From assembly GCF_040954645.1 (NCBI RefSeq), contig NC_092807.1, positions 50,042,991 to 50,106,990 on the forward strand: a stretch of DNA of 64,000 nucleotides, given 5' to 3'. Below are positions 44,427 to 55,095 of this stretch, in pieces (positions within the stretch are counted from its first letter, which is position 1; each line of letters begins with the position of its first letter). The notes under the pieces were generated by a model, which made no database searches, was not told the origin of the DNA, and saw only the letters and a list, made by a program, of their open reading frames with translations. Position numbers and translations under genes: made by a program. The DNA is from Diabrotica undecimpunctata. Lineage: Eukaryota; Arthropoda; Insecta; Coleoptera; Chrysomelidae.

Positions 44427-44654
44427 CGGAACTTTCATTGTGTGAGGCAGTCTGAAAATAATATCGCGTCGAGTTTCTAATTGTAACGCGGAAATAAACA
44501 TTGTAAATAAATAATATAAATTAAGGTAGTTGTGATAGAATATTTTTATAATAAATAAAGTTAATAAATTAGACTAATTAAACTCAGTTCAATATCCTGG
44601 CTGAATCGTGTATCAAACAGTGAAGTCATGAGAAAACTAGGTGAAAAAATGAAA

Positions 44655-44850
44655 TTGTTTCAACTTCTTCTTCTTATTGCGCCGTGTCCTTTCAAAGGTT
44701 GGCAATCTATACATATGGCAATTGTAGCTTTGGAAACTGCTGCACGAAAGATTTCTGTGGATGAGCGGTCAAACCATCTCCTCAGGTCTTTCAGCCACGA
44801 GTTCTGGCGTCTTCCAACTGATCTTATGCCCTGAACTTTATTGTAATTCA
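44655..44850 (-). pseudogene. RTE-type LINE 3' end
   Basis: The minus-strand frame GIRSVGRRQNSWLKDLRRWF, then STEIFRAAVSKATIAI, is the last ~55 residues of an RTE ORF (compare RKKKSWLRNLREWF...IIHAAQHR at 44000). The + strand TTCTTCTTCTTATT at 44667-44680 is its AAG-type tail. It lies just outside the gypsy element. Confidence 0.7.
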
Positions 44851-44859
44851 TATCCTTAT

Positions 44860-45550
44860 CCGTTTGCTACAAGACAGACGTACACTCACTGTACGCCGCA
44901 CATTGTCCAGAGGATTCTAGGGGACAAGTCGTTTGTGCTTGTTTTAGTTAAATTGTAATCATCAGCTAATATCTAGTCCTGAGAGAAACAACCGTAACAT
45001 TCAACTTAATTACCAATTTCATCATATTGCCTTTCGGTTTTGGTAACCATAATAGGTTCAATCATCAAACTGGATCCAATCATATAATTAATATTTAAAA
45101 ATCATTTAATTTGATTTATCATCAACTGAAAACATGATCTCTACAAATTTTGTAATGGGATGGCTATTCAAATATTCACTACAGATATTTAAAACCGTCT
45201 GTTCATGAATGTCCCAACGTATAGCCTAACATAAAAATAAACAACAAAGTAATTCCGCTTGAAAAGTTAAATACTTTGGCACACATTTGGTAAAACTTGA
45301 CTTGCATAACTCACATGTATCGTAATTATGTAAGTGAAAAGTGGCAAAATATTTTGACAATACTGTATAGGCACTAAAGATCCGCTGTAAAGATATTCTT
45401 ATGAGTAAGATATAGACTTTTTCCAGTATTTACCTACTTCATCACAGTTTTGCTAATTACTTTTTCCTACATTAGCCTTTTTTTCTCTCCCTGGGCCCGT
45501 CTGATCACAAAGATCTCCGTTATAACTGAAGCTAAAGCTTATTGTTTTTG
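44860..45550. other. No gene recognised
   Basis: Flanking AT-rich sequence between two LINE fragments. Nothing recognised. Confidence 0.4.
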
Positions 45551-45554
45551 CTGC

Positions 45555-46600
45555 CCATTGTTGTTTGCTACACCCAATCTAGAATTTTTGTACCCTGTAG
45601 AAGTTTGTACAGATCTTTTGCTTGGTGTGTCCTAAATATTCCATCGTCTCCTCTTGGTTGGCCATACAGTTTTTGTCGCTTCCGGTCCAGCGCCTCGCAA
45701 TCTCATGATACATGTTTTACAGTTTCTAGTTCCTTATCACAGAGTCTACAGTTAAAATCTCCATTGTAAACGCCTATTTTATACAGGAATTCTCTTACTG
45801 GTCAACATTTCTGTTACTTTTCTTAGTTTATCGCTGCCCATATGAAGCAGTTCCTCTGTTCTTTTTCTACATGGTCCACCATTGAAGATTATTCCATGTG
45901 TTTGTTTTGGGATTATTTCCCAATATCGCTCATGACTTTCTCTGATCCTATCCTCTACATCCCTACGAACTACAGTCTTTGGTATTCCCAGACTTACAGC
46001 CAGTTCGTTTGATTAGTTTAATCCTCTTTTTGCATCTGCTTTTTCGTTGCCTTCGATGCCTTGATGTCCTGTACCCAGACAAGCTCAACCTTGTTCCGAT
46101 CTCCCAGTTCTATCAGTTCTTTGATGCAGCCACACTAACCTAGACGTCATTTCCTAGTGCCTGCACCACTAGGGCACCATATTTGCATCTGCTCTTTTTC
46201 AAGAGTTCTCTCGTTATTTCCTTTTGCACATTGCAGTATCGCATAAATCTCCACTTGAAAAACTCAGCAGTTCCTCCCCAAAGCAAAACTTTCGCTAATT
46301 CTTGGATTATTGGATTACATTCCTGCCTCCATACCCTCTGTAGTTTTTGATCCATCTGTATATCAGATCTTACCCTGTTGGTTATGGCACTCCTCGTTTC
46401 TTATTACTACATTAGCCTTATTCAGATGCATGTCAGTACCATTCTCCAATTTATCGATATTAGCCTTCAGACATATGTCTAGAGAATGCAAGTGCAACCC
46501 GAGTGTCGTCTGGTACCCAGAGCTGCCCTTCTTAACTTCCACTCATGATGGAAGTCAGATGATCCAAAAAAGAAAAATGTGGAACAATGTAGACTGCGCG
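45555..46600 (-). pseudogene. R1/I-type LINE RNase H and C-terminal region
   Basis: Read on the minus strand, an open stretch (46355-46140) gives LQRVWRQECNPIIQELAKVL and FFKWRFMRYCNVQKEITREL. It is followed in other frames by KNLIELGDRNKVELVWVQDI, KASKATKKQMQKED (RNase H end, normally W-V-P-G-H-x-G-I-x-G-N-E-x-A-D), and NELAVSLGIPKTVVRRDVED, YWEIIPKQTHGIIFNGG, RKRTEELLHMGSDKLRKVTE. The last part is typical of the post-RNase H tail of LINEs with ...L.LS+..+R...G.LTGH.... Many stops. No RT core is present here. Confidence 0.65.
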
Positions 46601-46919
46601 GCATAAGTTAAGGATATTGCCAATATAACGGTAGCGGTACTTCATTCTGTTTCAATTATTTGTAAGTAAACAATTAAAAATTAATATAGTTTAAAAAAAA
46701 AACATGAAAATTTGAGACCTTATAAAGATAATCAGACCAAAAAACATTCTAAGTATCGACAAAGCACCTGTACAGCTATTTGAAAATGACCTTTGTTCTC
46801 TCAAATGGGATAAACAAATATAATTGTTTAAAAACTACTAGACCGATTGTGACCATCTTTCGCAAATGTAGTAGCTACTTATAAACTCATATTATGAATT
46901 ATGTTTTTAATGTTTTTAT

Positions 46920-47120
46920 TGTTTATTTTAATAATTAAATTTTTATTATTGTTTATTGCTTATGTTTATTGTTTATTGTTTATAATGTTTATAAACATTT
47001 TTTAATTTAGACAATCTCATTTTAAAGAGAAAGTATTTTCAAAAAAGTCGTCTGTTGAACGTTTTTATCTAAAATGCGTAGTTTTTTCACAATATTGAAA
47101 TGAATGAAAAATGTCCCTTT
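46920..47120 (+). repeat. Dispersed repeat, pairs with 63300-63470
   Basis: AAAAGTCGTCTGTTGAACGT, ATGCGTAGTTTTTTCACAAT and TTGAAATGAATGAAAAA occur here and, inverted, at 63306-63390 with about 85% visible identity. The upstream portion is a (TTTATTGTTTA)n-like low-complexity run. Confidence 0.7.
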
Positions 47121-47769
47121 TTTGCTGAAATGTCAGATATTCCAGCCCGGTAATTTTTCGATTTTTCAAGTGATTTTTCGACTGCGTTTCATGGGATAAT
47201 AAACTATAAACAACGTATAAATTTAATTTAATTTAATTATTTACTTCTTTGAATAAAAAATCAAAAAAATAGTGTTAATTGTTGATGTAGATAAATGACT
47301 TAGTTGATTTATACAGTTGTACAAAAAAAGTTGTATAATTGTTGTATTATTGTTTATTTAATATTTAGCTATATTCCTAACTTAGGTACCTATGCCTCAC
47401 GTTTGTTCGAAATTTGCTGTATGGAAATTATGTATTTATAATCAATTATTACTCTGAATAATCCACGTAATTAAAAAAGATATAAAACAATACATAATGT
47501 TGAATATAATTGCAATCAAAGCATTCTTATCATTTTATTTGTTATTTTACGATGCATTCAATCACTCTTAACACATCATAGAAGCTTAATTATAGAAATT
47601 CCATCTATTGGTCATAGGTAATATTAGACATTATTCATTTGTTTCATATGGAGCAATGTAAATTTTAATTATGTATTTATGATTTAAAATGTATATTAAC
47701 TTTAATATATCTAATTTGCAAATAATTGATAATTTTCAAATGATCTAGCATTTGATTTGAAATTCCTAA
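47121..47769. other. No gene recognised
   Basis: AT-rich sequence upstream of the ENOPH1-like promoter. Nothing recognised. Confidence 0.4.
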
Positions 47770-48042
47770 ATTCAAAACCAATCTATTTTTCGCGGTCGTA
47801 ACTTCTGTTTATTCGTAAGCTTTCGCTTGTTCTCGTTTGGCGGTTTTTTCTACAAGCGCATTCTCGTTGGAGAAACGTTCACCATTTTGTATTTTGTCAT
47901 TTACGTTATAGAAGCTAAACCGGAACAACTACGATCAGTGCCGGCTAGTTTATTCCACATTTTTAATAAAAAATACTGCATAAAATCGCAATTACTTACA
48001 GTAAAATAGTGCTGGTCATTCAAAGTTAGTGAGCAAAGGAAA
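47770..48042 (+). promoter_or_regulatory. Probable promoter and 5' UTR of the ENOPH1-like gene
   Basis: This stretch is distinctly less AT-rich than its surroundings (CGCGGTCGTAACTTC ... TTGGCGG ... CGTTGGAGAAACG), as expected of a core promoter/5' UTR. GATCAGTGCC at about 47934 resembles an insect initiator (TCAGT). No TATA box is obvious. Boundaries are inferred. Confidence 0.4.
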
Positions 48043-48141
48043 ATGAGTGCTGAAAATTCCAGCCCTGCTTTGAATGTGGAAAAATCCATTGTTATACTGC
48101 TGGATGTTGCCGGTACAACAACTTCTAACACGTTTTTAAAA
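48043..48141 (+). CDS. ENOPH1: Enolase-phosphatase E1-like, first coding exon
   Basis: 33 codons: MSAENSSPALNVEKS, then IVILLDVAGTTTSNTFLK, ending in phase 0 at donor GTAAGTAA. LLD-(I/V)-x-GTTT is HAD motif I of enolase-phosphatase E1 (MASA), whose usual form is LLDIEGTTTSISFVKD. The nucleophile is the Asp of LLD. The enzyme acts in the cytosol and nucleus in the methionine salvage pathway, converting 2,3-diketo-5-methylthiopentyl-1-phosphate to the acireductone. The exon end just after FxK agrees with where the family continues with D-x-LFPY. I found no exon encoding LFPY in the next 16 kb on this strand, so the gene continues beyond the window or this is a detached exon copy. The intact donor and promoter-like upstream favour a real gene. 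Confidence 0.65.
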
Positions 48142-49150
48142 GTAAGTAATATTTCTTTTATCGACTAGAAACGTTTTCTTTGTTTAAAGTAAATTGGTAT
48201 ATTTAGACTATTATTGATTTTTATTAGATCTGGTGTACGTCGCGTATACTTAATAACGGGAATTTTCCTAACGTTTTTCGCTATTTTGAAATAATTGGTC
48301 TAAAAATAGAATAAATATATTTTGACTACACATGTTTTTAATTCGTGAGACGATGCTCTATGTTGTCGTCCTTGAGTCAGGTAAAAATTCAACCCTTGAT
48401 CCATACATAGTGCATTCACATCTGTGTACAGCCGTTGCAAAATGTCTTGCAACAAATTCGCCAAGAGTAGTCTGGTTCCACGAGTATGTTCGCCGTAGAT
48501 TTCGTTTGATCTGCTCAATTCTCTTTCTAAAAAGAAATTTTAGTTAAAAAAATACATGTATTGTATTGAATATATATGTATTCTCCCCATTTTGGGGCAG
48601 CCACAAAGAAAATGTCGGAATGAAACGGATAATCATTTAAGATAGCGGTATTTGCATTCGCAAAGGAGTTGCAAAATTGTTGCTAAGTTGAGGTCATTGT
48701 CATTTTAAAAATATTGGGTGCTGAATTAATTGTCTCATTTCATAAAAATGCGGGTTTATTTTAATTCTATACAGTGATAATGAAAAGGTCAAGCGATTTT
48801 CATGTGTAGGTAGAAAGTAGTATACCAAAATAACAAAAACTATGGTAAATTTCCAAAACTTTTCCAAAATTAATGCCAAAGTTACCTATGAAATGCCAAA
48901 TACCTACGAATATGAGTTCATTACACTTTGTTTTATAAATATATCTTTAAACTTTGGTTTTTAATTTTTTTTTAAACAGGTGTGCACTCACCATAGGTTT
49001 TTGTTACTAATTATATTTAAATGTGGGGAAACACTTAGGTATTTCTCATTGGTAGTTTTAGTTTTTATGTTCTTCCAATTCCTATTTATAATAACTTTGT
49101 TATTTAAATATTTGTATGGTATAGTATTTAAAATACTTTGTTTCCTGTGT
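48142..49150. other. Possible intron sequence; no element recognised
   Basis: After the donor at 48142 the sequence is AT-rich. A minus-strand frame at 48518-48300 has non-random-looking composition (EHTRGTRLLLANLLQD) but no known domain and no support. I leave it uncalled. Confidence 0.4.
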
Positions 49151-49154
49151 CTAC

Positions 49155-49567
49155 CCTGGTCTTTAGGAGAGGCTAGTGCCCCTCACACTAGTACTATTAC
49201 AACATCTGAAGTGGGACACAAAGTACAGCCAGGTGACAACCTCTCACCAAAACTGTTTACAATGCTACTGGAATATATCGTTAAGAAACTTATGTAAGTG
49301 AGAGAACATTGGAATCAACATGATGGTGAAAGATTAAACCTCTTACACTTCATTGACAATATGCTGATTTTAGACAGTCACAAAAGAAGCCCAAGAGTTG
49401 TTAAGTATACACCAAACCCTGTGTCAACCAAAGTAGGCTTAAAAATTAACCATAAAAGACAGTGTATGGTATTAGCGGAGAATATTGATGATGGCTTATC
49501 TAAACTATGGCTTAAATATGAACCTAGACAAAATAAAGTTTTTCGTCTTTACCAAGAGACCAAATAA
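49155..49567 (+). pseudogene. LINE reverse transcriptase fragment
   Basis: SEVGHKVQPGDNLSPKLFTM and LLEYIVKKL correspond to the RT motif (G-V-R-Q-G-D-x-(I/L)-S-P-x-L-F). After a stop at 49295, GERLNLLHFIDNMLILDS is a degraded (R)FADD(I) box, and VSTKVGLKINHKRQCMVLAE is the GLKIN-x-K-K-T motif. About 135 codons with two breaks. It resembles RTE-like elements annotated at 20850 and 61990 rather than Jockey. Confidence 0.7.
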
Positions 49568-49964
49568 TAATGTTTAACTCATTACTGGGTTAAATTGGTT
49601 TTTAGGACAATAAACATAACCTTGCGTCACAGTGTTGCCATATTTTTTTGTATAAAGTATAGGAGTTTTTAAAATTAAAGATACTTATATTAAATATAAG
49701 AAATTAAAATGTTTTGTTATGAGAAGCCACAATTTTTGAATTCATATTAAAAAGCATTCATAAAATAGTATTTTTTACTTATATATAGCTAAATATTGTA
49801 AATTATTCTGTAATTTGATATATTTGTCAATTATTTTGTAAACTGATATATTTGGCAATAAAGCCAGAAATCTCAAAACAGGAATTGCTAGATTGCTACA
49901 GATGTTTAAACTTCACTTTATTCTGTAGTTTCTAAACTATTAATTTTTACCTTAGGCATAATTT
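49568..49964. other. No gene recognised
   Basis: AT-rich flank of the MITE. Its target duplication CATAATTT lies at 49957-49964. Confidence 0.5.
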
Positions 49965-50553
49965 GGACGATTTTCACATTTGGTCCCATTGAAGATAGCT
50001 ACAAAGGAGCTGTGAATTAAATTCACAAAACAAATTTTTGACGTTTGACTGTGTTGTCATGTCTTTATAATGTATATGTTGTAGGCTTCAATTACAAATA
50101 GAGAAGCTTTCAAAAATACATTTTTATTATATTATTATATGAATTATGCACTTTTTTTTATTTTTTTATATACAACACGAACAAATAAATACTCGTTTCT
50201 TCTCATATAAATTGCAGTTAATTATTACAACATTTTTTTGGCATTTGCCTTTGATAATAAGCTAATAGATTTGGCAATCCTCAAACCACTAGTTGCCAGA
50301 TTGTTACAGATAGTCACCAGATATCTGTGGAAAGTACCTGAATACTATTCTTATTATTTTTTGAAAGAATTTCTTTTTGACTGTTAGTTTGTTAACGTTC
50401 TATTGGATTTTTATTAATTATAAATCACATGCTATTTTCCGATTTATTAAACAAACATGGCAACACAGTCAAGAACCAACATTTCGTTCTATGAACTTTA
50501 ATTGACAGCTCAATTATAGCTATCTTCAATGGGACCAAATGTGAAAATCGTCC
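49965..50553. mobile_element. 589-bp MITE with ~100-bp TIRs and 8-bp TSD
   Basis: The left end GGACGATTTTCACATTTGGT continues CCCATTGAAGATAGCTA. The right end is its inverse (TAGCTATCTTCAATGGGACC ... GAAAATCGTCC). The imperfect arms continue through AGCTGT and a GACTGTGTTG block (about 50045 and 50468). CATAATTT flanks it exactly at 49957-49964 and 50554-50561. The 8-bp duplication suggests hAT- or P-type mobilisation. No coding content. Confidence 0.9.
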
Positions 50554-50561
50554 CATAATTT

Positions 50562-51039
50562 TAATGGTTTTTATTATATAAGTATTTTTTAAATGTAAGG
50601 TATAATTTTATTTTATATTTTTAGGTATAATTTTATGCTTTTAATTGTATAATGTATTTTTCACGTTTTTGTTTGTTTTAAATTTTCATTTCATATAATT
50701 ATATTAAGTGCTCTTGCCCATAATTTTAGATGTGAGAGTATGAAATAATTGAGTATATGGCAACACTGACGTATATTAAGCTTACATTTAATGTCAAATA
50801 TATCTATAGGTTATGTTCATTGCCCGAAAAACCTATTTAACCCATTACTGTTAACCAAAATATTGAATATGTATAAAAACAAGTATTTTGGAACAATAAG
50901 TTTTAGCTACAGCCGAATGTAGCTGGCTTTAGTTATCAATACTTCAAGAATTCAACAACAAAAACAAAAAACAGTAGCAGATTAAAGGAAGTTACAAACA
51001 CATCATCTTGAATTATACACAAGGAATACAAAATATCAT
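50562..51039. other. No gene recognised
   Basis: AT-rich sequence between the MITE and the LINE 3' end. Confidence 0.4.
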
Positions 51040-51775
51040 CATCATTTTGGCTTTACAACCCTGTGTGGGTCCTAGCCTCTCCAAGAATTTTTTTCCAGTC
51101 GTCCCTATCCATTGCCTTCCTCCGCCAAGCATGTATTTCCATATTTCTCATATCTTGATCTATGTTATCTAGGAATCTTGTTCTAGGTCTTCCTCTTCTT
51201 CTTTGACCAATAGGTCTATCAAGGAGCGTTTTTCTAGCTGGGTCAGTTTGCTCCATCCGCATTACATGGCCTACCCACCTCAGACGTCCTATCTTAATGT
51301 GTTTTACGATATCTGGTTCCTAGTATATTCTATAGAGTTCGAAGTTGTATCATCTTCTCCAGACACCATTTTCATTTACCGCTCCATAGATTCGCCTTAG
51401 TATTTTTCTTTCGAAACATCCTAACATGTTTTCATTGCTTTTTGTTTATAGTCCAGGTTTCTGAACCATATTTTAGGACTGGGCGTATTATTGTTTTGTA
51501 GAGTTTTACTTTTGTATTTCTTGATATAACTGTAGATTTAAAAAGGAGATTAAGTCCAAAATAGCATCTATTAGCCTTTCAAATTCTGCGGTTTATCTCT
51601 GCGGTAGTGTCATTTTCAGTATTGACGAGCGTTCCCAGGTATACAAATTCGTTAACTGCTTCCATGACGTCGTTTTCTATAACAAGTGGCTGTAGTATTT
51701 GTGGTTGCGTACCTATTTTCATGTATTTTGTTTTATTGGTGCTTACAAAATATATTCAGAGGGTAAAAACACCAC
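51040..51775 (-). pseudogene. RTE-like LINE 3' region
   Basis: On the minus strand the piece starts near KTKYMKIGTQPQILQPLVIE and EAVNEFVYLGTLVNTENDTT, continues with AEINRRIQKANRCYFGLN, KLYKTIIRPVLKYGSETW, and ends open at 51262-51053 with MRMEQTDPARKTLLDRPIGQ, RRRGRPRTRFLDNIDQDMRN and a stop. The end reads AGGGTTGTAAAGCCAAAATG followed by (ATG)n, a short-repeat tail. This is the post-RT C-terminal part of the same LINE family as 20850-21395 and 61990-62750. Frame is broken at about 51300 and 51440. Confidence 0.85.
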
Positions 51776-51904
51776 TGTCAGAATTTTTTTAAACCAAAAG
51801 AAGGCCTACAAGATCGAGGTCAAGTAAGTGATCTATCAATTTTCAAAAACAACCTGTTAGCGATTGGTTATATATTCCCCAGAATTTTTAAAATAACCTT
51901 TTTT

Positions 51905-52040
51905 TGAAAATGATTTCCAAAGTGGAAATCAAAATGTCAAATGTTAAAAATCTAATGCTTGTTACAATCAATTGTGGCTTAATCCCATATTAACATAATA
52001 TTTGACATGCCACAGTTTAAAAAGTTTCAGAGTCATGCCA
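51905..52040 (+). repeat. Hairpin-family repeat, copy D (divergent)
   Basis: GAAAATGATTTCCAAAGTGG then AAATCAAAATGTCAA, followed by CAATTGTGGCTTAATCCCAT and ACATGCCACAG, in the same order as the other copies. The TTGTGGC/GCCACA pairing is kept despite base changes around it. Confidence 0.6.
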
Positions 52041-52270
52041 TAAATTTACAAAAAATTACAATATCTAGATCTAGACCATGTGATGAGAGGGACAAAATAC
52101 CAACTCTGCAAGTTATCGTCAGAAAAATATAGGAAAATGTGGAGTTGGAGCAAGACAGATGTTGTGGAGATGTATTATTAAGAATGTATATTGTTGATAT
52201 TAATATCAACCAATGAAGGCTTGTTATCACATCAAGTTTTGTCTTACTAAAGCCAATCATATTACATATT

Positions 52271-53700
52271 GTCGCTGTTACTCCAAAAGGTTGTATGTAA
52301 AAATAGGCGATATTTCAGGAGATGAAACAACATATTTTTGATCTGCTGTTTAGGACAAATTATACTTTTGCCGAATTATATTAATGTTATATTAACAGAT
52401 CAACTAACTAGGGCTTAAAAACCCTTTTTAATGACAAGATAATTTGCTTGCTACCGCTTGGTTACATTTTTTGACATATGATGTATTATAATAAAGAACC
52501 GAGACCTAATTGTATGATATTTAAATGTTTTATTTTCTTAAGTAATAGAAGGTAAACATGAGGCATGAAATACAAAGATATTTCTTTAAGAAAATGCAAA
52601 ATTAAAACTTATTTATGCAACAAATTTCATAAAATAATCTGCAATCTGCAGGAATAAACTCTTTTAGTTCTTGTAAACGGGCATACTTAGTATGCGCTCA
52701 ATTGGGCATGGGCCTTCATAAAGATGAGACAATTGATCATTGGTAATTACCGAACGTTGAAGATGAGGCATGTCGACCCAAGTATCTGAGAACTGCAGAT
52801 TGTACAAAATTGTTCCATTTGGATTGTGTTGGAGAGCGCAGATATCAGTCACTGTTAGGTCTCCTGTTTTACGGCCGGGCCTTATGCTACAATAAAACCA
52901 ATAAATTGACCCAAATTTATAAAAATCTGTGTGCTTCAATTCAGCTACTTGAAAAGGAGAGGGAGTATACCTTGCTTCTCTCATAATATGCAAATAATCA
53001 GAAGAGAGGTAGATTACTTTTCTGTGTCTCAACTTTCGTTCTATTAGACTATGTACTGAGTCTACATCCATTTTTGTATGCCCTACTTCCAGATATTTCT
53101 GCTCTATAGTAATTGAATACTTTTTGGAAATATTACTTGATATTTGGCATTGGATAGTTTGATGTTTCTATTTTGATAGCAACAGCCATCGCTCCAAATA
53201 ATGATCTTTATAGGACACTGTTCATTAATCTTTTGGTTTAGGAATTTTATCGCGATGGATGCGAAAATATCACTTTCAAGACCTCCTTGGCCCTCGTGCC
53301 CTAGAAAGCAGGTAACTGTCTTATCTCTTAGGTCATAGTAGGTCGAGTTATGCACCATTAACTTTGTTTTGTAGATCCTTCTATCACAAAATGATAAGAA
53401 CTTTTAAAGCACTACATGCAAATAGTACTAGTATATTTCTGTTTTAAAATTAACAAAAACACGTAAAAACAAACCAACCTGACTTTTTGCTCTCAGATGT
53501 TTGACATACATCTGATTGCAGCAACCAATTTAACACCATAACTGAATAAGATATATTAGTTGGATGCGCGCGCTCCATTAATATGTCGTATTCACATATG
53601 AGATTTTGAAGTATGCTAGAACATATGATTTTGGTTTGGAAAATACATTAAACTGAAAAGTGAATAATTTTGACATACAACCTATTGCAGTAACAGCGAC
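52271..53700 (-). mobile_element. TIR DNA transposon with unfamiliar transposase
   Basis: The 34-bp TIRs start GTCGCTGTTACTCCAAAAGG (52271) and, reversed, GTCGCTGTTACTGCAATAGG (53700), and continue TTGTATGT(A/C)AAAAT; 3 mismatches in 34. ATAT occurs close to both ends (52266-52269 and about 53703-53706), so it may be the duplicated target. An internal copy of the right TIR (TTGACATACATCTGATTGCA) lies near 53502. A minus-strand coding remnant (52664-53358) fills the middle. Total 1,430 bp. Confidence 0.8.
52664..53358 (-). pseudogene. DDE-like transposase C-terminal part, one frameshift
   Basis: The first frame (53358-53104) reads MVHNSTYYDLRDKTVTCFLG, HEGQGGLESDIFASIAIKFL and IIIWSDGCCYQNRNIKLSNA. 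A shift near 53104 leads to ITIEQKYLEVGHTKMDVDSV, HSLIERKLRHRKVIYLSSDY, then DFYKFGSIYWFYCSIRPGRK, TVTDICALQHNPNGTILYNL and a tail ending PVYKN. SDGCxxQNRN and GHTxMxxDSVHSxIE look like two acidic motifs of an RNase H-like transposase. I know similar proteins in insects only as uncharacterised. The N-terminal half, including any DNA-binding domain, is missing. It lies inside well-preserved TIRs, so it is most likely the transposase of that element. Confidence 0.65.
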
Positions 53701-54865
53701 GAATATACTCTCTTACACTTGTATTTTTGTTTTCATAAATATTCTGTCCAAAACTCAATTTTATTTCAAATACATTTTTCCTACAGAAATGTCCACCAGC
53801 TTTTTTGGTATATAATACATAGTAGATATTATAGAAAGAATAGGGTTAACATTTATTGTGTTGTAAAATGTATCTGTTCTTTGTTCATTTGTTCTAGTGT
53901 AATACCTGTATATTTCATAAAAATAGAATATTCCTATTTGGTAATTAATGTATTTTTAGATTAACTTAGCTGATGTGACATTGTTTTAAAAATAATATCT
54001 ATGGTTTATTAACATTAAAGTTTAATAAACTAGTTAGATGATGGTGCCAACTACATTAGTTAAAAATACAATTTTTGAGATAGCAATAACAATAGTAACT
54101 TGGAAAACTACATAACTATTTTAAGAATGGTTTATTAACTCATTAACTGAATGTAATTTACATTTCTAATATTTTGAGTCTTAATTAGATTTTTAATGGT
54201 GTAATGATAATAGAGGTTTCATTGAGCCAATGAATAAGGTTTTTTTATGCACATGGAGGAATGTCATCAAAAGACACTATTCAGATTGTACTGAAGGATT
54301 GTGCAGCATTTAAACCTACCAAAAACCTTCATCTCACATTAAGGGGCATGGTTGAAAACCTATGTGGTAATATTTTACAGTGACCTGCTCCCATTCGCAC
54401 CTACTCTGCTCCATTATAAACTACATTCTTATTACTCACCAGTTTCTATTTACCATAAAAATCATACCCTTCACGAATTTCTCAATAATTTTCGTTTTCT
54501 GCAATCTTTCTCCCTACAGCATCAGTTCAACCAGCACCACAGAGATTCTTTCATCCAGCCATCTAAATTTGTATATTCTTGACAATGTACAGCTGCGGTC
54601 ATTGAGTAGTTTACGCTCGTATATATCTTATAGCTAATTTTTTTAATTTTTACCTTGTTTAAACACACATTTTACGTCAAAGTGATGTTACCAGTGGCAG
54701 ACCCGGACAGAATAGGTTGATTAAAATTAAAAAACAAAAATATAATACATCTAATTTACAAAATGTAACAAAATGAAAATTATAGAAAGAAGTTTTTGCT
54801 GTTCTTTGATTTTGGCAATTACTTGTGTTTGTTGTGCTTGATTCTAATGTATTCTAGGTGTTTTG
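53701..54865. other. No gene recognised
   Basis: Short frames at 53719-53964 and 54352-54637 are hydrophobic or low complexity and unsupported. A short stretch near 54260-54350 reads GGMSSKDTIQIVLKDCAAFK and is too short to assign. Confidence 0.35.
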
Positions 54866-54869
54866 AACA

Positions 54870-55095
54870 CATAAAAAATTAAGGTGTAAACTATTCAGTG
54901 ACCTCAGCTGTACACACACATCAGTCTCCTTGTCAATCCATTTCAGATATAAGCTGGCATAACCATGTCCTGTGAACACCTGGATTAGATGATACTTTAC
55001 TTTCCTCTTGTTCATATTACATATCTTGAGATCATTCCCAGTCCACCTTCCCCTTTTCTTCCACCCATCTGTAGCTCTCTCCCTCTTTAACATAA
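54870..55095 (-). pseudogene. R1/Jockey-type LINE tail (possible)
   Basis: On the minus strand VKYHLIQVFTGHGYASLYLK, then WIDKETDVCVQL, resembles the LTGHG-x-F-x-x-Y-L motif at the C-terminus of R1-like LINEs, which normally continues into C-x2-C...H...C. The zinc-finger part is not recognisable. About 75 residues, open frame. Confidence 0.5.

Larger units (their letters stand above)
38725..44598 (+). mobile_element. Ty3/gypsy-type LTR retrotransposon, internally deleted
   Basis: The 5' LTR begins TGTTACGACAAATGTGAGTC (38725) and the 3' LTR begins TGTTAAGATAAATTATGATT (41087), directly after a polypurine tract GAGGGGGGCAA. Both LTRs share TAT(C/A)(C/T)TGC(T/G)ATTGGAACT and an AAATAAAGTTAATAAATTAGA tail. 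GGCTG flanks the element at 38720-38724 and 44599-44603. Internal genes are gag-like (39176), an integrase zinc finger fused to the pol tail (40155) and a further ORF (40564). Protease, RT, RNase H and integrase core are missing. An RTE LINE sits in the 3' LTR. Confidence 0.85.
41087..44598 (+). repeat. 3' LTR, interrupted by an RTE LINE
   Basis: LTR sequence occupies 41087-41165 and 44157-44598, separated by the LINE. It is longer than the 5' LTR mostly because of a (TA)n run at 44356-44425. The polypurine tract precedes it at 41076-41086. Confidence 0.8.

Noticed and set aside
48300..48518. Minus-strand frame with EHTRGTRLLLANLLQD
   Set aside because: Looks slightly non-random but I could not link it to any family or to exons; left uncalled.
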